From Selaginella moellendorffii (taxonomy: Eukaryota > Streptophyta > Lycopodiopsida > Selaginellales > Selaginellaceae): 64,000 nucleotides of DNA. The stretch lies in contig NW_003314288.1 of assembly GCF_000143415.4 (NCBI RefSeq), positions 1,172,677 to 1,236,676 on the forward strand. The letters run 5' to 3'. Below are positions 39,990-52,100 of this stretch, in pieces (the stretch's first letter is position 1; each line of letters opens with the position of its first letter). The translations under genes were made by a program, and so were the position numbers. A model generated the notes under the pieces. That model saw only the letters and a program-made list of their open reading frames with translations, did no database searches and had not been told where the DNA came from.

Positions 39990-41400
39990 CATATGTCTTC
40001 TTACCCCCAAAATGACTGACCTCTGGACGATCATGATAGTGGAATAAAACTTGAGTAATTAGCACATCCACCCATAGCAAATACACATGGCCATTTTAGT
40101 AAAGAATCCCATCCACCAATGAGAAAGGTGCTTCCATCTGGGCTTGCAATGAGACCACCTCAGCATTCTGAGCCTAAGCACGCTCAACCAACTGCCCAAA
40201 TTCGCTGACCATTTTACTCAAATGATGACAAAACTGTGTTTGTAATGCCATCATATGGCAAACACGAGATAAAGCATCTGCCACCACATTCAATTTTCCT
40301 AGACGATGCTCAATAGGAAACTCCTTAAACTCCATAAGTTTGACCATCCAACGAGCTTGTCTAGTGTTCAACTCCTTCTGTATGAAAAGATATACAAGGG
40401 GTTTATGATCCATCAACACTGTGAACACTACACCATAAAGATAGTGCCACCACATCTGCAAAGCATGAACAATAGAGAATAACTCGTGTTCATATGTGGA
40501 ATAGTGTTACTTCATGGGATTCAAAGTTCGACTCTCATATGTAATAGATTATCCCTCTTGCATGAAAACTCCTCCCAGTGCATAACCACGCGCATCACAT
40601 GTCACTTCATAAAGTTTTGATGGATCAACAATGTGAAACACTGGAGCTTCACTTAACAATTGTTTCAATGCCACAAAACTATCCTCATGTGGCTTCTTCC
40701 ACTCGAATGACACATTGTTGTGCAACAATTGTGTCAAAGGAATAGCTACCTCTGTAAACTTATGCTGAAAATGTCAACAATAATTAACCATACCAAGGAA
40801 ACTGTGTAACTTAGCTACTGAAGTCGGTGTGGGCCAATTTTCCACCACAACCACCTTCCTTGGATCCATCTTAACACCCTTAGATGTCACAATATGGTTT
40901 AGATATTTCACCTCCGACTTTGCAAACTCACATTTGCTCTTCTTTGCATAAAGTTTGATGTCACGGAGTAACAAAAGAACCTTGCGCAAATGCATCTTAT
41001 GCTCTTCCATATTCTTACTGAAAAAAAGAATATCATCCAAGAAAATCTTCATAAACTCATGGAGATAATGCCCAAAGACCTCAGTCATCAACCAAGTAAA
41101 TTTGGCTGGTGCATTTGTCAAACCAAACAACATAACCGTAAACTCAAAATACCTGAAACTCGTATTAAATGACGTTTTGGAAATAAATGCATCATCCATA
41201 GCAATCTGATAATATCCACTCCTCAAATCAATCTTAACAAACATTCGTGCTTCACCAAGCTTGTCTAAGATATTATCCACATATGGCATCAGCATTTTGT
41301 CCTTCATGGTCTTTTTGTTCACAGCACGGTAATCAATACACATCTTCATTGAACCATCCTTCTTCTTCACAAGCAAAACAAAAGCACCAAACGGAGACTT
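39990..41400 (-). pseudogene. G1 reverse transcriptase and RNase H
   Basis: Minus strand: MLVKKKDGSMKMCIDYRAVN, KIDLRSGYYQIAM, MLFGLTNAPAKFTWLM and FLDDILFFSKNMEEH (RT palm). Then YEVTCDARGYALGGVFMQEG (RNase H), LYGVVFTVLMDHKPLVYLF, QARWMVKLMEF and LNVVADALSRV. Frameshifts split it at about 40740 and 40500. Confidence 0.85.
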
Positions 41401-41534
41401 AATTGAATAAATCCAAACTTAAGTAACTCCTTGACTTGTTGTTAAACTTTTTGCTCCTCAGCATAATTCAATTGAAATGGATGCTGGTAAATTGGCTGCA
41501 TCCCTGGCTCCAGCATAATCCCATACTCCACACC

Positions 41535-43250
41535 TCATAATGGAGGCAATCCATGAGGAATTTTAGAGGCAAAAACATTAGAGAACTCTTCGAGTATAGT
41601 CCGCACTGTTGGCTCTCCTCCACATGTGGCTTGGTCCCCCAAGTCATGAACAAACAGCAAGTAACTTGAAAATGTTTTTCCATTACGACAAACCCACTTC
41701 AAAGATGTAGCGGAGAGCATAACAATTAGGGGTTGAACTCCCTCTCCAAACCACATATCTTTAATGCCACCATACTCTAATGAGACACACTTAAGACTCC
41801 ACTTTATTTCTAGATCCACCTTCACTAACCATGGCATCCCAAAAATGAGATCCATACAATGAAGATCTGTGAGATAAAAAGTCTCTATAAGTGTGGTTTT
41901 GCCAACCAACACTTCCAGCCCTTCTACACAAGTATCGAAATGCTGAGTAGAAGTAGTTGCACCTTCCACCATATATGGAAAAACTCTTCATGTCACCAGG
42001 CCATGCTCCTCAACAAACTTTGTGGAAACAAAGTTGTCATTGCTCCCACTGTCCAGTAAAATCCACACTGGACCGCCACAAAACACACCCTCTAACATTA
42101 AAGCTGATGTATGAGTGTCCTCGACCTTCATCTTGTTCCACACATAGTTAAGTTGATGAGAAATGATCAAAAGCCTCTTCCTCCAACCAGAATGGTCATC
42201 CCCATCATCCTTGCGCTGCAAAGTTTGCAACTTCTTAATATCTAATTTACCATCAATAGAAGGGCCATTCTTGTTGCTATGTTGTTTGCTATTCAGTTGT
42301 GAACAATCGGCTTTATAATATCCCTTGCCACAATAATGACAACCTTGTCTATAATTCTTCATAAAAAATTTCTACTTCTTTAACCCCTATGTACCCAAAG
42401 TAGCCACCATAGATTTCAACTTGTGATATTTATTCCCATCCTTGTGTCCACAATGATCATCATGATGATTCTCAACAGAAAGACTCCTTGAATGCTTGTG
42501 AGACTTATACTTGTCATTGTTAAGTCAATGAGCAGCATCAAAGAGCTCCTCCAAACTCTTTGTAGGCTAAAAATGACGCAAGTGTTGCTATATGCTCTCA
42601 TTATGAAAGCCATCAATGAAGTAGGACTTGTTTTGATCTGGATCCTTCATTGGAACACGGCTAATCAAGCGAGTCAGCTTCTCAATATAGTCCCCAAGCT
42701 TCATTTTTCCTTACTGAAAACGTTGAAGTTCGGTGTGAGCATTCTCTACATCATAGTGAAGGGCAAAATGTAAACAAAAAGCAGCTTCAAACTCATCCAT
42801 CGTAGACATTAGTGGTTTCTTATACGCAGCACAAAACTCCTCAAGCTAATTCCACCACCAAAGACCCACATCACGCAAAACCATTGGAATAGCCACTAAA
42901 GCCTTTGCATCTGGAGTTCCTCTAGCAGTCAAGAACTAGCTAGCCAAGTTAGACACTTATACACACCACCATCACCTAAAAAGGTTGGCATCTTAAGTCG
43001 ATCTGCCAAGAAAGGCTTATTTGGAGTGCCACCACGACCAGCTTCGAGTGCCTTAACATGCTCACACAAGGTACCTATCATGCCATGCATCTTGTCTTGC
43101 ATCTCTTGCTGATTTTTATTAAGGGCTTGTACCTTGTGCACAATATCTTCCATAGTCCAAACCTCTACAACTCTATTAACACTATTAGCAGCACCACCAT
43201 CGACAATAAGATTCCAGCGTTCAGCTTAGTTAGCCATCACAACCAATGCC
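41535..43250 (-). pseudogene. G1 protease and Gag remnants
   Basis: Minus strand, several frames. Gag: VQALNKNQQEMQDKMHGMIG and LADRLKMPTFLGDGG at 43150-42960. Zinc knuckle: CHYCGKGYYKADC at about 42350. Protease: GPVWILLDSGSNDNFV at about 42070. Pre-RT linker: DLIFGMPWLVKVDLEIKW at about 41850. Numerous stops. Confidence 0.78.
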
Positions 43251-43261
43251 TCTTATACCAA

Positions 43262-43451
43262 TGTTATAACCCAGCATAAAAAATCAACAATTTAGTCTTC
43301 TTAAACTAAATTACACCTCCTTTTGAGGTTCTTCACTGCCCAACCACCCCCAAGCTACCTCAAAAGCTCCTTCTCAAGTTCCTTACCCTAACATACCTTT
43401 ATAAACCCTTGAGCCTCCCTTTGACCGACCTTGACCACGTGGTCAATAACA
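43262..43451 (-). repeat. G1 5' LTR
   Basis: TGTTATAACCCAGC ... GGTCAATAACA, about 190 bp, followed by the target duplication AATTG. Confidence 0.85.
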
Positions 43452-43559
43452 AATTGCCACACTTTGTTGTAATATATCCCCAACATTAGCACTCAAAACA
43501 TTGAGGTCTTCTACCATACCCTTGATCTCCATCCCCAAACACAAGCATGCTTACTATAG

Positions 43560-45660
43560 TAGTTTCCATGATCATTATAACCACCTAAAGTAATTGCCAT
43601 TTGCTCTTCAAATGTTAAAAGAGAATTCTCTAGGTTGAGATAAGCCATCCATATGTTCATCTTTTCCATTTCTTCTCGATAAATTATCTTTTCCAATGCC
43701 CTATAAAAAAGAGCTTGGATTGTAACATCTAAAGAAAAATAGAATCAAATGCGAGTAGAGTGTTACCTTTCAGCCACTGCTCGCACCTTGTCCAGGTCCG
43801 CAAGACACAACCAATAAGCCATGCATTTGATTCACACGTAGCTACTATTTGGTGACGCTGCTACAAGCCTTTCAAAGTCGTCCTTGGTCTCTGGAGGCTG
43901 GTCCTTCTGTAATAACTTCTCTTTTGCTGCAGCCTCCCTGTTGAGAAGCAGGACATGAGAAGAGTAAATATAAACAAGAAGTAACTCTGCTCTTTCAAGT
44001 CAATTGGCACTGTATCCTCAACGTCTTTGTTGAGAGTGGATCGACATGCATAGCTGTGGGAATCGTTTTGATGCCAGATCCAAGTAGTCCTCCTCCTCCC
44101 TCTCATCATTATCCATGAGCACATTTGTGTTCGAAGGCTCTTCACTTATAGCTTCTTCCTCCATCGTCTCGATGCCATCCTCAGGGGTCAGATATGATGC
44201 TTTCATTCCAAGAGATATACGTTTGGTTTCCGCATCAACCTGTAGAGGGAAATCATAACCCTGTGGTTTTACTAAAGCTTTCGTTCTCACCTTTAGAATC
44301 TTTACTTGAACCCATTGGCCAACTTTGTAAAGTGTTGACAAGTCTTGAATAAAATCGTAAAACACTTCAGAGACATGACACAAGCAACCTGGAGCACAGA
44401 CTAAGAACTTGAAACCAAGATAGAGAGAGAGCTTACCACATCGCTCTCGGCAAGGCTGATGAAGATCCCAAATGCTTCAATGTTGTGTATGCGGCCACTA
44501 ACGATCTCTCCAGCACCAAACTTCTTCCAGCCACTTGAATCTTGTGACGTTGTTGCCGTCAAAGACATTTCAATGTGCCCAGACAATGGCTCAATGCTTA
44601 AAATTCTGACGAAGAAGAAGATATCAGCAAACACTTCCATACGGAGAAAAGTTCATACCTTCCCGATATCACCTTGCCTGGTGGAAACATTTCTGCAGGG
44701 TTTTGTACAAACGAGTTCGATAGGTTCTTCAGTTGAATTCTAGCTTCAAGTGAAGGTGACAGGACCACAAAAAAACCTTTCTCCGTCACATTCTTGACAA
44801 AACCCTGCAACACAAAAACAAGTCACGTCCACAGCATGCAAGGTTTCTGCTTACTTGCACTTCATATCTTGCTTAAGTTCTAACACGGAATTGACAATAC
44901 GAGCACTGGATGCAGAGTCAAAAAAATTTAATGCAAATCTCGGAAGTAGTGTTTGATAGCTTGGAAGGGACTCAAAACCACCACGTCCACCAACTTACTG
45001 AAAGTTCCAAGCCCATCTTTCCCCTCCCTGGTCGTTTTAAATCCAAGACCCTGCACCTTACGAACTGTCCCTCTGTAAATAAACTGGTTGGGTCATCAAT
45101 CCATGTATCGTTACATGAACTTTTCCGAAACTTTCCCATCTGCCTTGCACAGTATGTCCACCAACACCAGCAAAAACTTGTGTGATTCGTTGGCTTAACA
45201 GGTCGCCTTTCTTGAATTGTTCGTCACTTGCTTTCGGGTGTAGAGACAAATCCACTTGCTTCCTTTCGTGGTTAACACTTCTTATATGGCACTGGAACAG
45301 GTCACCTACTTTGAAGTGCTCTTTAAAAATCGTTCAAGCTCCGAGGGATCGTCAGACGTGTCCAGTATTAAAAGGCAGCCTTTAAGATGGGGTGAGAGGA
45401 CTAGCCATGCCCAGTTGTCCTTTACTTCTTGAACGTATCTGATAACCGACTGTTCAATGGTTACGGTCTCGAAGGTAATCACTGAGCATGCAGCATCGTT
45501 TCCTGCAAGTCATGATAAGTAAGCTAATTCAAAGGGCCACCATACAGACCTGCAAGCTCAGATGGACGTAGAGATAAATCCAAAGTGGCAGCATTTCTGT
45601 GCTTTCTGCTGGTTTTGCGTTTTGAAAGGATTTTAGCTCGAACAGTCTGCTCAACACTGT
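43560..45660 (-). pseudogene. RRP5: RRP5/PDCD11 pseudogene (S1 repeats and first HAT repeats)
   Basis: Minus-strand exons separated by short introns encode S1 RNA-binding repeats: FKVGDLFQCHIRSVNHERKQ; LQGFVKNVTEKGFFVVLSPS with FPPGKVISGR; ILSIEPLSGHIEMSLTAT; FGAGEIVSGRIHNIEAFGIF; YKVGQWVQVKILKV with KRISLGMKASYL. After an acidic spacer the HAT part begins: DDFERLVAASPNSSYV, IKCMAYWLCLADLDKVRA, MNIWMAYLNLEN. RRP5 is a large nucleolar protein needed for 18S and 5.8S rRNA processing. Here the expected Trp codon in 'SYVWIK' is TGA, a one-base loss breaks the frame at about 45325, and both the N-terminal S1 repeats and the later HAT repeats are missing. The broken end lies about 100 bp from the G1 insertion. 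A functional copy must exist elsewhere. Confidence 0.8.
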
Positions 45661-45977
45661 ATTTTTTTAATGGGTTCCCTTCTTCATAATGATCAAGACA
45701 TTTGAGGAGTTAAAAGACAGACTGGAAAACAGAAACGAACCTCTGTAATGTGCACATTCCCACGTAAGGAGCAGTGGCTGTCCATCGGACAGGGCTTGTT
45801 TGCCAGTCCTAGAACTATTGAGTGTTGCAGCCTCCATGAGGCGATTTCTTGGGTGATTTGTGCCCTGTGCAGTATGAGAAAGAAGCGACGATTCACAGAA
45901 GAATTCTAGAAACATGGAGCTCAATCTTGGAAATGTGATCATGAGCATAGCAGGAAGTTTTGAGCAAGAGGACCTTG

Positions 45978-46165
45978 GTCTCTTGGAATGCAATGGTCAC
46001 TGCAAATGCCTAGAATGGGTGTCTTTTGAAAGTGCTTAAGCTGTTGGATTTCATTCCGGCACCTTTTGTGAATGCATTGATCACCACCCATGGCAGATCA
46101 AGGATCCTAGCTCAAGCAAGAAACATGTTTGATCAAATCTTGTGCAAAACTGTGAGCTCCTGATC
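45978..46165 (+). pseudogene. PPR gene scrap
   Basis: Plus strand encodes VSWNAMVTANA, then after a stop and frame change FVNALITTHGRSRILAQARN and MFDQILCKTVSS. These match the S motif and the start of the next motif in PLS-type PPR proteins. Nothing else of the gene is visible. Confidence 0.6.
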
Positions 46166-47235
46166 ACCCCCATGATCTAACTGTAAGCCCAGTAAGGACA
46201 ATCCAGCAAAACCTTATTAAATCTTTGCATAACTTACCTTTATCAGTGTCTTAGCGACACCAGCCTAACAAGCAAGATCCAGGAGAACTTTTGTATCAAA
46301 CACTACAGCCACTTGATTATATTGTTGCCCATTGCATGGAGAAGAAGCTCAAACTTCTTCTATCACTGTGATACTCTACTATGAGGAGCAAGTAAAAAGT
46401 TCCTTGTTTTCTGTTTATGGACATGCTATAAAGACAAACACATCAGACTACTAAAAAAAAAGTGAACTTTTGACTAGTAATAATGTTCTCAAAGGAAAGT
46501 AAAGTGAGTACATCATATAAATTTTTTATTTATGTAAAAATTGACAATATCAAAGCAAACCAAACATTGTTGCATAGTGCAATGCAGAAAATTATATCTA
46601 TTTGAGTTCGGCTAAGGTTAGTTAGTGTAGATGGTATTGTGTAGCAACTCTTATTTTCCTCTCGTGCCCAACTCCTCTAGTGGCTCTTACTTTCCTCCAA
46701 TGCAACATATCTCCTCCCTCCAACACTCTTCCTGTAGCAACTCTCCTCCATGTCCTCTAGTTCTCCTCCTGCAACAACTCTCTTCCACATTGTACTTTTG
46801 CCAATCCTACTCTTGGATTTTTCAGTTTTTTTTTATTTTCATCAAATCGTTCTTTCTCACCCTCTAGCTCCTCCAAAACCCTTTGTGCATTGAGTCTCCT
46901 CCAGCTCCTCCAGCACTCCTCCTATAGCAGCTCTCCAGCTCCTCCAGCACTTCTCCTGCAACAGCTCTCCTCCAACTCCTCTAGCACTCCTCCTACAACA
47001 GCTCTCCTCTAGCTCCTCTAGTAGATGGCTATGCCACGGCTAAGGCCAGCCAAGGTAGTGCTAGCCATGGCCGAGACCTTGTGCCACCATGGCTGTGCTT
47101 GCTATGGGCCATTGGTGGTGTAACTTTGGCCCTAGCTGTATGGTTATAGATACCACAGCCAAGGACAATCAAGGCAATCAAGGTTGCCAGTGGTTGTGGT
47201 AAGCTTGGCAAAACATTATCTTTTATGTTGAGAAA
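46166..47235. other. Low-complexity intergenic region with CTCCTC minisatellite
   Basis: No gene. At about 46640-47025 the sequence is built from CTCCTCCAGCTCCTC-like units; the last part (46900-47025) repeats with a period near 45-48 bp. Confidence 0.5.
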
Positions 47236-49020
47236 GGACCAATTCGCACGTTTATTTAGTGAAAAAAAACTTAAGCGACCCACTTTAAGAATTGGGTTCG
47301 CACATTGAAAAAATTTGTGTTGCAAAGTAAACTTATAAGGACTTTTGCATTCGCACATGTCTTAGATTTAAGTGGAAAAACACCCTCGGATTCGCACTTA
47401 AAAACAATGCATTCGAACACTTAAAATTCACTTAATTCAAAATTTGAAATTTGAAATTCAAATTCAAATGTTTAGGATTATATCCCGGCAAATTTCAAAG
47501 CAAACACGAACGCCACTGGCAAAGACAGAGGAAAAACGTGAGGTTCTCTCTAACCTCTTTCGCATCCTCTGGACTGTGCAACTCCTCACGAGGCTCCCCT
47601 TCCGCTTGCTCGGGATCACTGTAATCGACAAAGAGGTCCTGGGCGTTGAGCCTTTTCACCTCTTTCCCCGAAGATCAGTCTCCCCAACATTAATCAAGAA
47701 ATTGTGCAAGATGCAACAACTCTTGATGATGTTGGGAAGGTACTTTGGCTGGATCCTTTGTTTTTGATCCAAGCATCTGAACTTCATTTTAAGAAGTCCA
47801 AATACTTGCTCAATAACAATCCGAGCAAGGTGGTGATGAAGGTTGAAAGCTGCCTTGGATGGTGTTGGGTTCAGAGCTGAGCAACAACCAAAACAAGTGA
47901 ACCAAAGAAAGTAGAATGAAGAAGACTTACTTGTGTGTGGAATCATCAGATGCTGCTGGAGTTGGTACCCTTTGTCCCCCACTAGGTATGGCTTGATCCT
48001 ATCATCATATGCTAACACCACGGGCGATGTCAGCAGCTCCCTTGCTACAATCTTTTTCCTGAGGGTTGAATTACGAAAAACCCTCATGTCGTGGACGCGT
48101 CCTGAAAGCAAAAAGAACATTTTAGAACTATCCACAACACACAAAGAAACATACCTGGCCACCCAGCGTAGACACTGAGGACTCTTCTGGGCATCACAAA
48201 CCCCTTGCAAGATGACAGAGTACCGCTGCTTCCTGTTGTAGTAGCTCTCACCTGATGATCTCGGAGTACAGTCGATCGCCCCAGCAACATTAGGCAGTCA
48301 GGTTCCTATTGGTCATCAAAACTTATAACAATCCAAATAACATAAGAAAATGTACCTGTCACTTGTCGAAAGCCAGCAGCAACAGCTCGAACCTCCTTGG
48401 CGGTTGAAGGAAAATGAATCTTGTACCTGAGGCACTTGACAATCACTGCAGTGGTGTCCATGACAATCTCATGAGCTGTGGACTTCCCAATGCCGAACTT
48501 GTCCACCAGATCCAAATAATCTGTGTTCTTGAAAAGCTTGTACAAAGTCACCCCCAGTCGAACATCCACTGACACCGCACTCCTCCAACCTTGCTTCCGG
48601 ATCTCACTCTCCAGCATGCCACAAATGGTGAAGAAGGTCCTCTTCTCCATCTGAAGTTTCCTCTTCCACCTAGGTGGTGACATTTTGAGGCTTCACCCAC
48701 CACAGGCCGATGCAAAACCTCCTCCCAATCACAGCCCGACAAACCTCAAGTTCACGGTCTTCTTCCCTCTTGTCATCCGCAATGTGCATGAAAGCTTAAG
48801 CAACAAAACCTAATTGAAGAAAAGTCGCCAAACCCTAACCTAAGAATCTTCTCGAATATTTCCGGAATAATTTTTAACAACTTCCCTTAAAATAAAATGA
48901 CCCCCACCTTAGATTTGGTCGGGGTTTTTGAAAATTACTTAGGAATTCTCTAAATTCGCTTTTTTTTTTTTGTGCGAATCCAAAATACTAATAATTTTCC
49001 CATAAAAAATAAGGGTAAGT
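47236..49020. mobile_element. PIF/Harbinger-type DNA transposon, boundaries approximate
   Basis: Contains the HARBI1-like gene at 47656-48683. The left flank has four copies of TTCGCAC (47236-47400; first as GGACCAATTCGCAC), and the right flank has GTGCGAATCC at about 48970, consistent with terminal or subterminal repeats. Exact TIRs and the 3-bp target duplication were not established. Confidence 0.45.
47656..48683 (-). pseudogene. HARBI1-like (PIF/Harbinger) transposase, four exons, broken
   Basis: Exons on the minus strand: 48356-48683, 48155-48305, 47931-48101 and 47656-47876, with introns of 50-54 bp. The protein runs MSPPRWKRKLQMEKRTFF, FGIGKSTAHEIV (helix-turn-helix-like), LPNVAGAIDCTP (first catalytic Asp), GVCDAQ, AGWPGRVHDMRVFRNSTL (second Asp), VGDKGYQLQQHLMIP and IEQVFGLLKMKFRCL (Glu). 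This is the DDE_Tnp_4 domain. A TGA just after the first intron and a frameshift in exon 2 (between GVCDAQ and VYAGWPG) disable it. No Myb/SANT partner gene, usual in autonomous elements, was found nearby. Confidence 0.78.
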
Positions 49021-49124
49021 ACATTACTTTAGCTTAAGTTATTGTGCAAATAAATTTTGAACTTTAATTTTCGGGTAACTCACAGTCATGCAAGAGCAGA
49101 GAAACAAATCGGGATTTCTAGGGT

Positions 49125-52100
49125 ATGCGTGCGGCGCTAGGGTTTGTGCGGTGTGTGTGTCATTTCTCAACAATCTCATGCAGTGGAAATCGTTTTTCAG
49201 GGATCCCACTTTCTGGTGGGACAACAGGTTCAAGAAGAAAAACAAGTTCTTCTCACCCGGATTTCAAACATGTTTCTACCGGAGAGAGCCTGTGGATCGC
49301 CAACAGGGAAACACCAACCTGGGTCTCTGCAAAACTCGAGTCGCTCGCTGACCCAGCTGTAGGTAAGGCCACCACGGTCCGCTACAAATCTCCACATACC
49401 CCACCTGTAGCTGGTGATGAACGGGTGAGTTTAGGGAGGCTGGTACACCGCGTGAGAGACTCAGCTGAGAGCAGATCCCTTTCTTTGGGAAAACAAGCCC
49501 ATGAAGCTGTGCTCAAGAGTGATGAGCACAAAAGCAACATCTACTTGTTGACGGGATTGATCGATATGTACTGCAAGTGTGGCGAGCTTGAGGAGGCTCG
49601 CAAGATTTTCGACTCCATGGGAACCCGGAGTGTTGTGTCCTACAACGCGATCATCCAGGGCTGCGGCTCGAACGGGCAAGCTGAACTTGCTCTGGAGTAC
49701 TACTCTGCCCTGAGAGCTTGTACCACCATTCAACCCAACGATCGGACACATGTCGCGGTGATCAGCGCCTGCTCCAGACTTGCTACCGAATCCAGCGAGA
49801 AGAGGGAGAGAGCTCTACGCATTGGGATGGAGATCCATTCAATTCTCAGCAAAGAGAAGAAACAGGTAGATCTGTTCGTGGCGACTTGCCTGGTAGACAT
49901 GTACTGCAAGTGTGGCGAGCTTGAGGAGGCTCGCAAGATTTTCCACTCCATGGGAACTCGGAGTGTTGTGTCCTACACCGTGATCATCAACGGCTGCAAC
50001 TCGAACGGGCAAGCTGAACTTGCTCTGGAGTACTACTCTGCCCTGAGAGCTGATAACACCATTCAACCCGACGATCGGACTCATGTCGTGGTGATCAGCG
50101 CCTGCTCCACACTTGCTACCGAATCCAGCGAGAAGAGGAAGAGAGCTCTACGCGTCGGGATGGAGATCCATTCAATGCTGAGCAAGGAGAAGAAACAGGT
50201 AGATCTGTTCGTGGCGAATTGCCTGGTAGACATGTACTGCAAGTGTGGCAAGCTTGAGGAGGCTCGCAAGATTTTCCACTCCATGGGAACTCGGAGTGTT
50301 GTGTCCTACACCGCGATCATCCACGGCTGCGGCTTGAACGGGCAAGCTGAACTTGCTCTGGAGTACTACTCTGCCCTGAGAGCTTGTACCACCATTCAAC
50401 CCAATGATCGGACTCATGTCGCGGTGATCAGCGCCTGCTCCAGACTTGCTACCGAATCCAGCGAGAAGAGGGAGAGAGCTCTACGCATCGGGATGGAGAT
50501 CCATTCAATGCTGAGCAAGGAGAAGAAACAGGTAGATCTGTTCGTGGCTACTTGCCTGGTAGACATGTACTGCAAGTGTGGCGAGCTTGAGGAGGCTCGC
50601 AAGATTTTCCACTCCATGGGAACTCGGAGTGTTGTGTCCTACAACGCGATCATCCAGGGCTGCGGCTCGAACGGGCAAGCTGAACTTGCTCTGGAGTACT
50701 ACTCTGCCCTGAGAACTGATAACACCATTCAACCGGACAATCGGACACATGTCGCGGTGATCAGCGCCTGCTCCACACTTGCTACCGAATCCAGCGAGAA
50801 GAGGGAGAGAGCTCTACGCATCGGGATGGAAGTCCATTCAGTACTGAGCAAGGAGAAGAAACATCTAGGTCTGTACATGGCGACTTGCCTGGTAGACATG
50901 TACTGCAAGTGTGGCGAGCTTGAGGAGGCTCGCAAGATTTTCCACTCCATGGGAACTCGGAGTGTTGTGTCCTACACCGCGATCATCCAGGGCTGCAACA
51001 CGAACGGGCGAGCTGAACTTGCTCTGGAGTACTACTGTGCCCTGAGAGCTGATAACACCATTCAAGCTGATGCTTGCACCTACACCTGCGTCCTTGTTGC
51101 TTGCGGGAGTGTGATGGCGATCAAGCTCGGGAGGGAGATTCACCAGCTGGCGAAGCATAAAGGGCTGCTGAAAAACAATCCAGTTCTGGGCTCCAGCCTG
51201 GTGAGCTTCTACGGCAAATGTGGCGATGTTGATTCTGCTCAGGAAGCGTTTGACGAGTGCCGTGCTCGGGACGACACGGGTCTCTGGAACTCTCTCATAC
51301 AGGCTTACACTCTCCAGGGCCGATCGATCGAGGCCTTGGAGCGTTTCTATTCCATGACTCAGGAGGAGGGCTGTAAAGCTGACGATGTGAGTTTTGTCTC
51401 GGTGTTGAACGCTTGCAGTCATGGTGGTCTGGTCGGGAAAGGAAGGCAGCTTCTGGATGAAATGCCCAAGCAGTATGGAGTCAAGCCACGTCTGGAGCAT
51501 TATGTGTGCCTGATCGATATGCTCGGGCGAGCTAACCTCCTCGACGAAGCTGTGAGAGTTCTCAGAGCCATGCCTTTTGAACCGGATGCAGTGGTTTGGA
51601 CGTCCCTGCTCGGAGCCTGCCGGAAGTGGAAGAATTACACGATCGGCAAACTCGCATTTGAGCGTCTTGTGGAGATGGATCCCAAGAGCGGCACGCCCTA
51701 CGCATTGATGGCCAATATATTTGGAAACCTGGGGATGCTCAGTGAAAGGGCCGCTGTTGTGGAGAGAATGAGAGGTGAAGGCAGCTTCAGGGAGCCCGGG
51801 AGAAGCTGGTGGACGGATGTTAGCTCAGGAAAAGTGCATTCTTTTTCTGTCGGGGATAGGAGTCACTCACAGAGCGACGAGATTGCGGCCAAGCTCAAGC
51901 AATTGTTGCTGAGAATGAAAGAGGAGGGGTACACGAGCGATGTGATCAACGTTCTAAAAGTCATACCCGAGGAAGAGAAAGAGGATCACCTGTGCGGCCA
52001 CAGTGAGAAGCTTGCGCTGGGGTGTGCTCTGGTGAACTCGCACCAGAAGGAGACCATCAGAATTGTGAAAAATTTCCGAGTTTGTGACGATTGCCATGCG

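Larger units (their letters stand above)
19089..43451 (-). mobile_element. G1: old Ty3/gypsy element, split by G2
   Basis: Bounded by related short LTRs (19089-19306 and 43262-43451) that start TGTTAT and end AACA. The flanking pentamer is AATTG on both sides (19084-19088 and 43452-43456), a clear target-site duplication. Next to the right (5') LTR, on the minus strand, TGGTATAAGAGGC resembles an initiator-tRNA-Met primer site. Next to the left LTR is a purine tract, GAAGGGAAGAAT. Minus-strand order is gag, protease, RT, RNase H, integrase. The element is interrupted in the integrase zinc region by G2. Many stops and frameshifts; the LTRs are clearly diverged, so it is old. Confidence 0.88.

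Noticed and set aside
46631-46867. Ser/Pro/Phe-rich plus-strand open frame
   Set aside because: Arises from CTCCTC low-complexity sequence.
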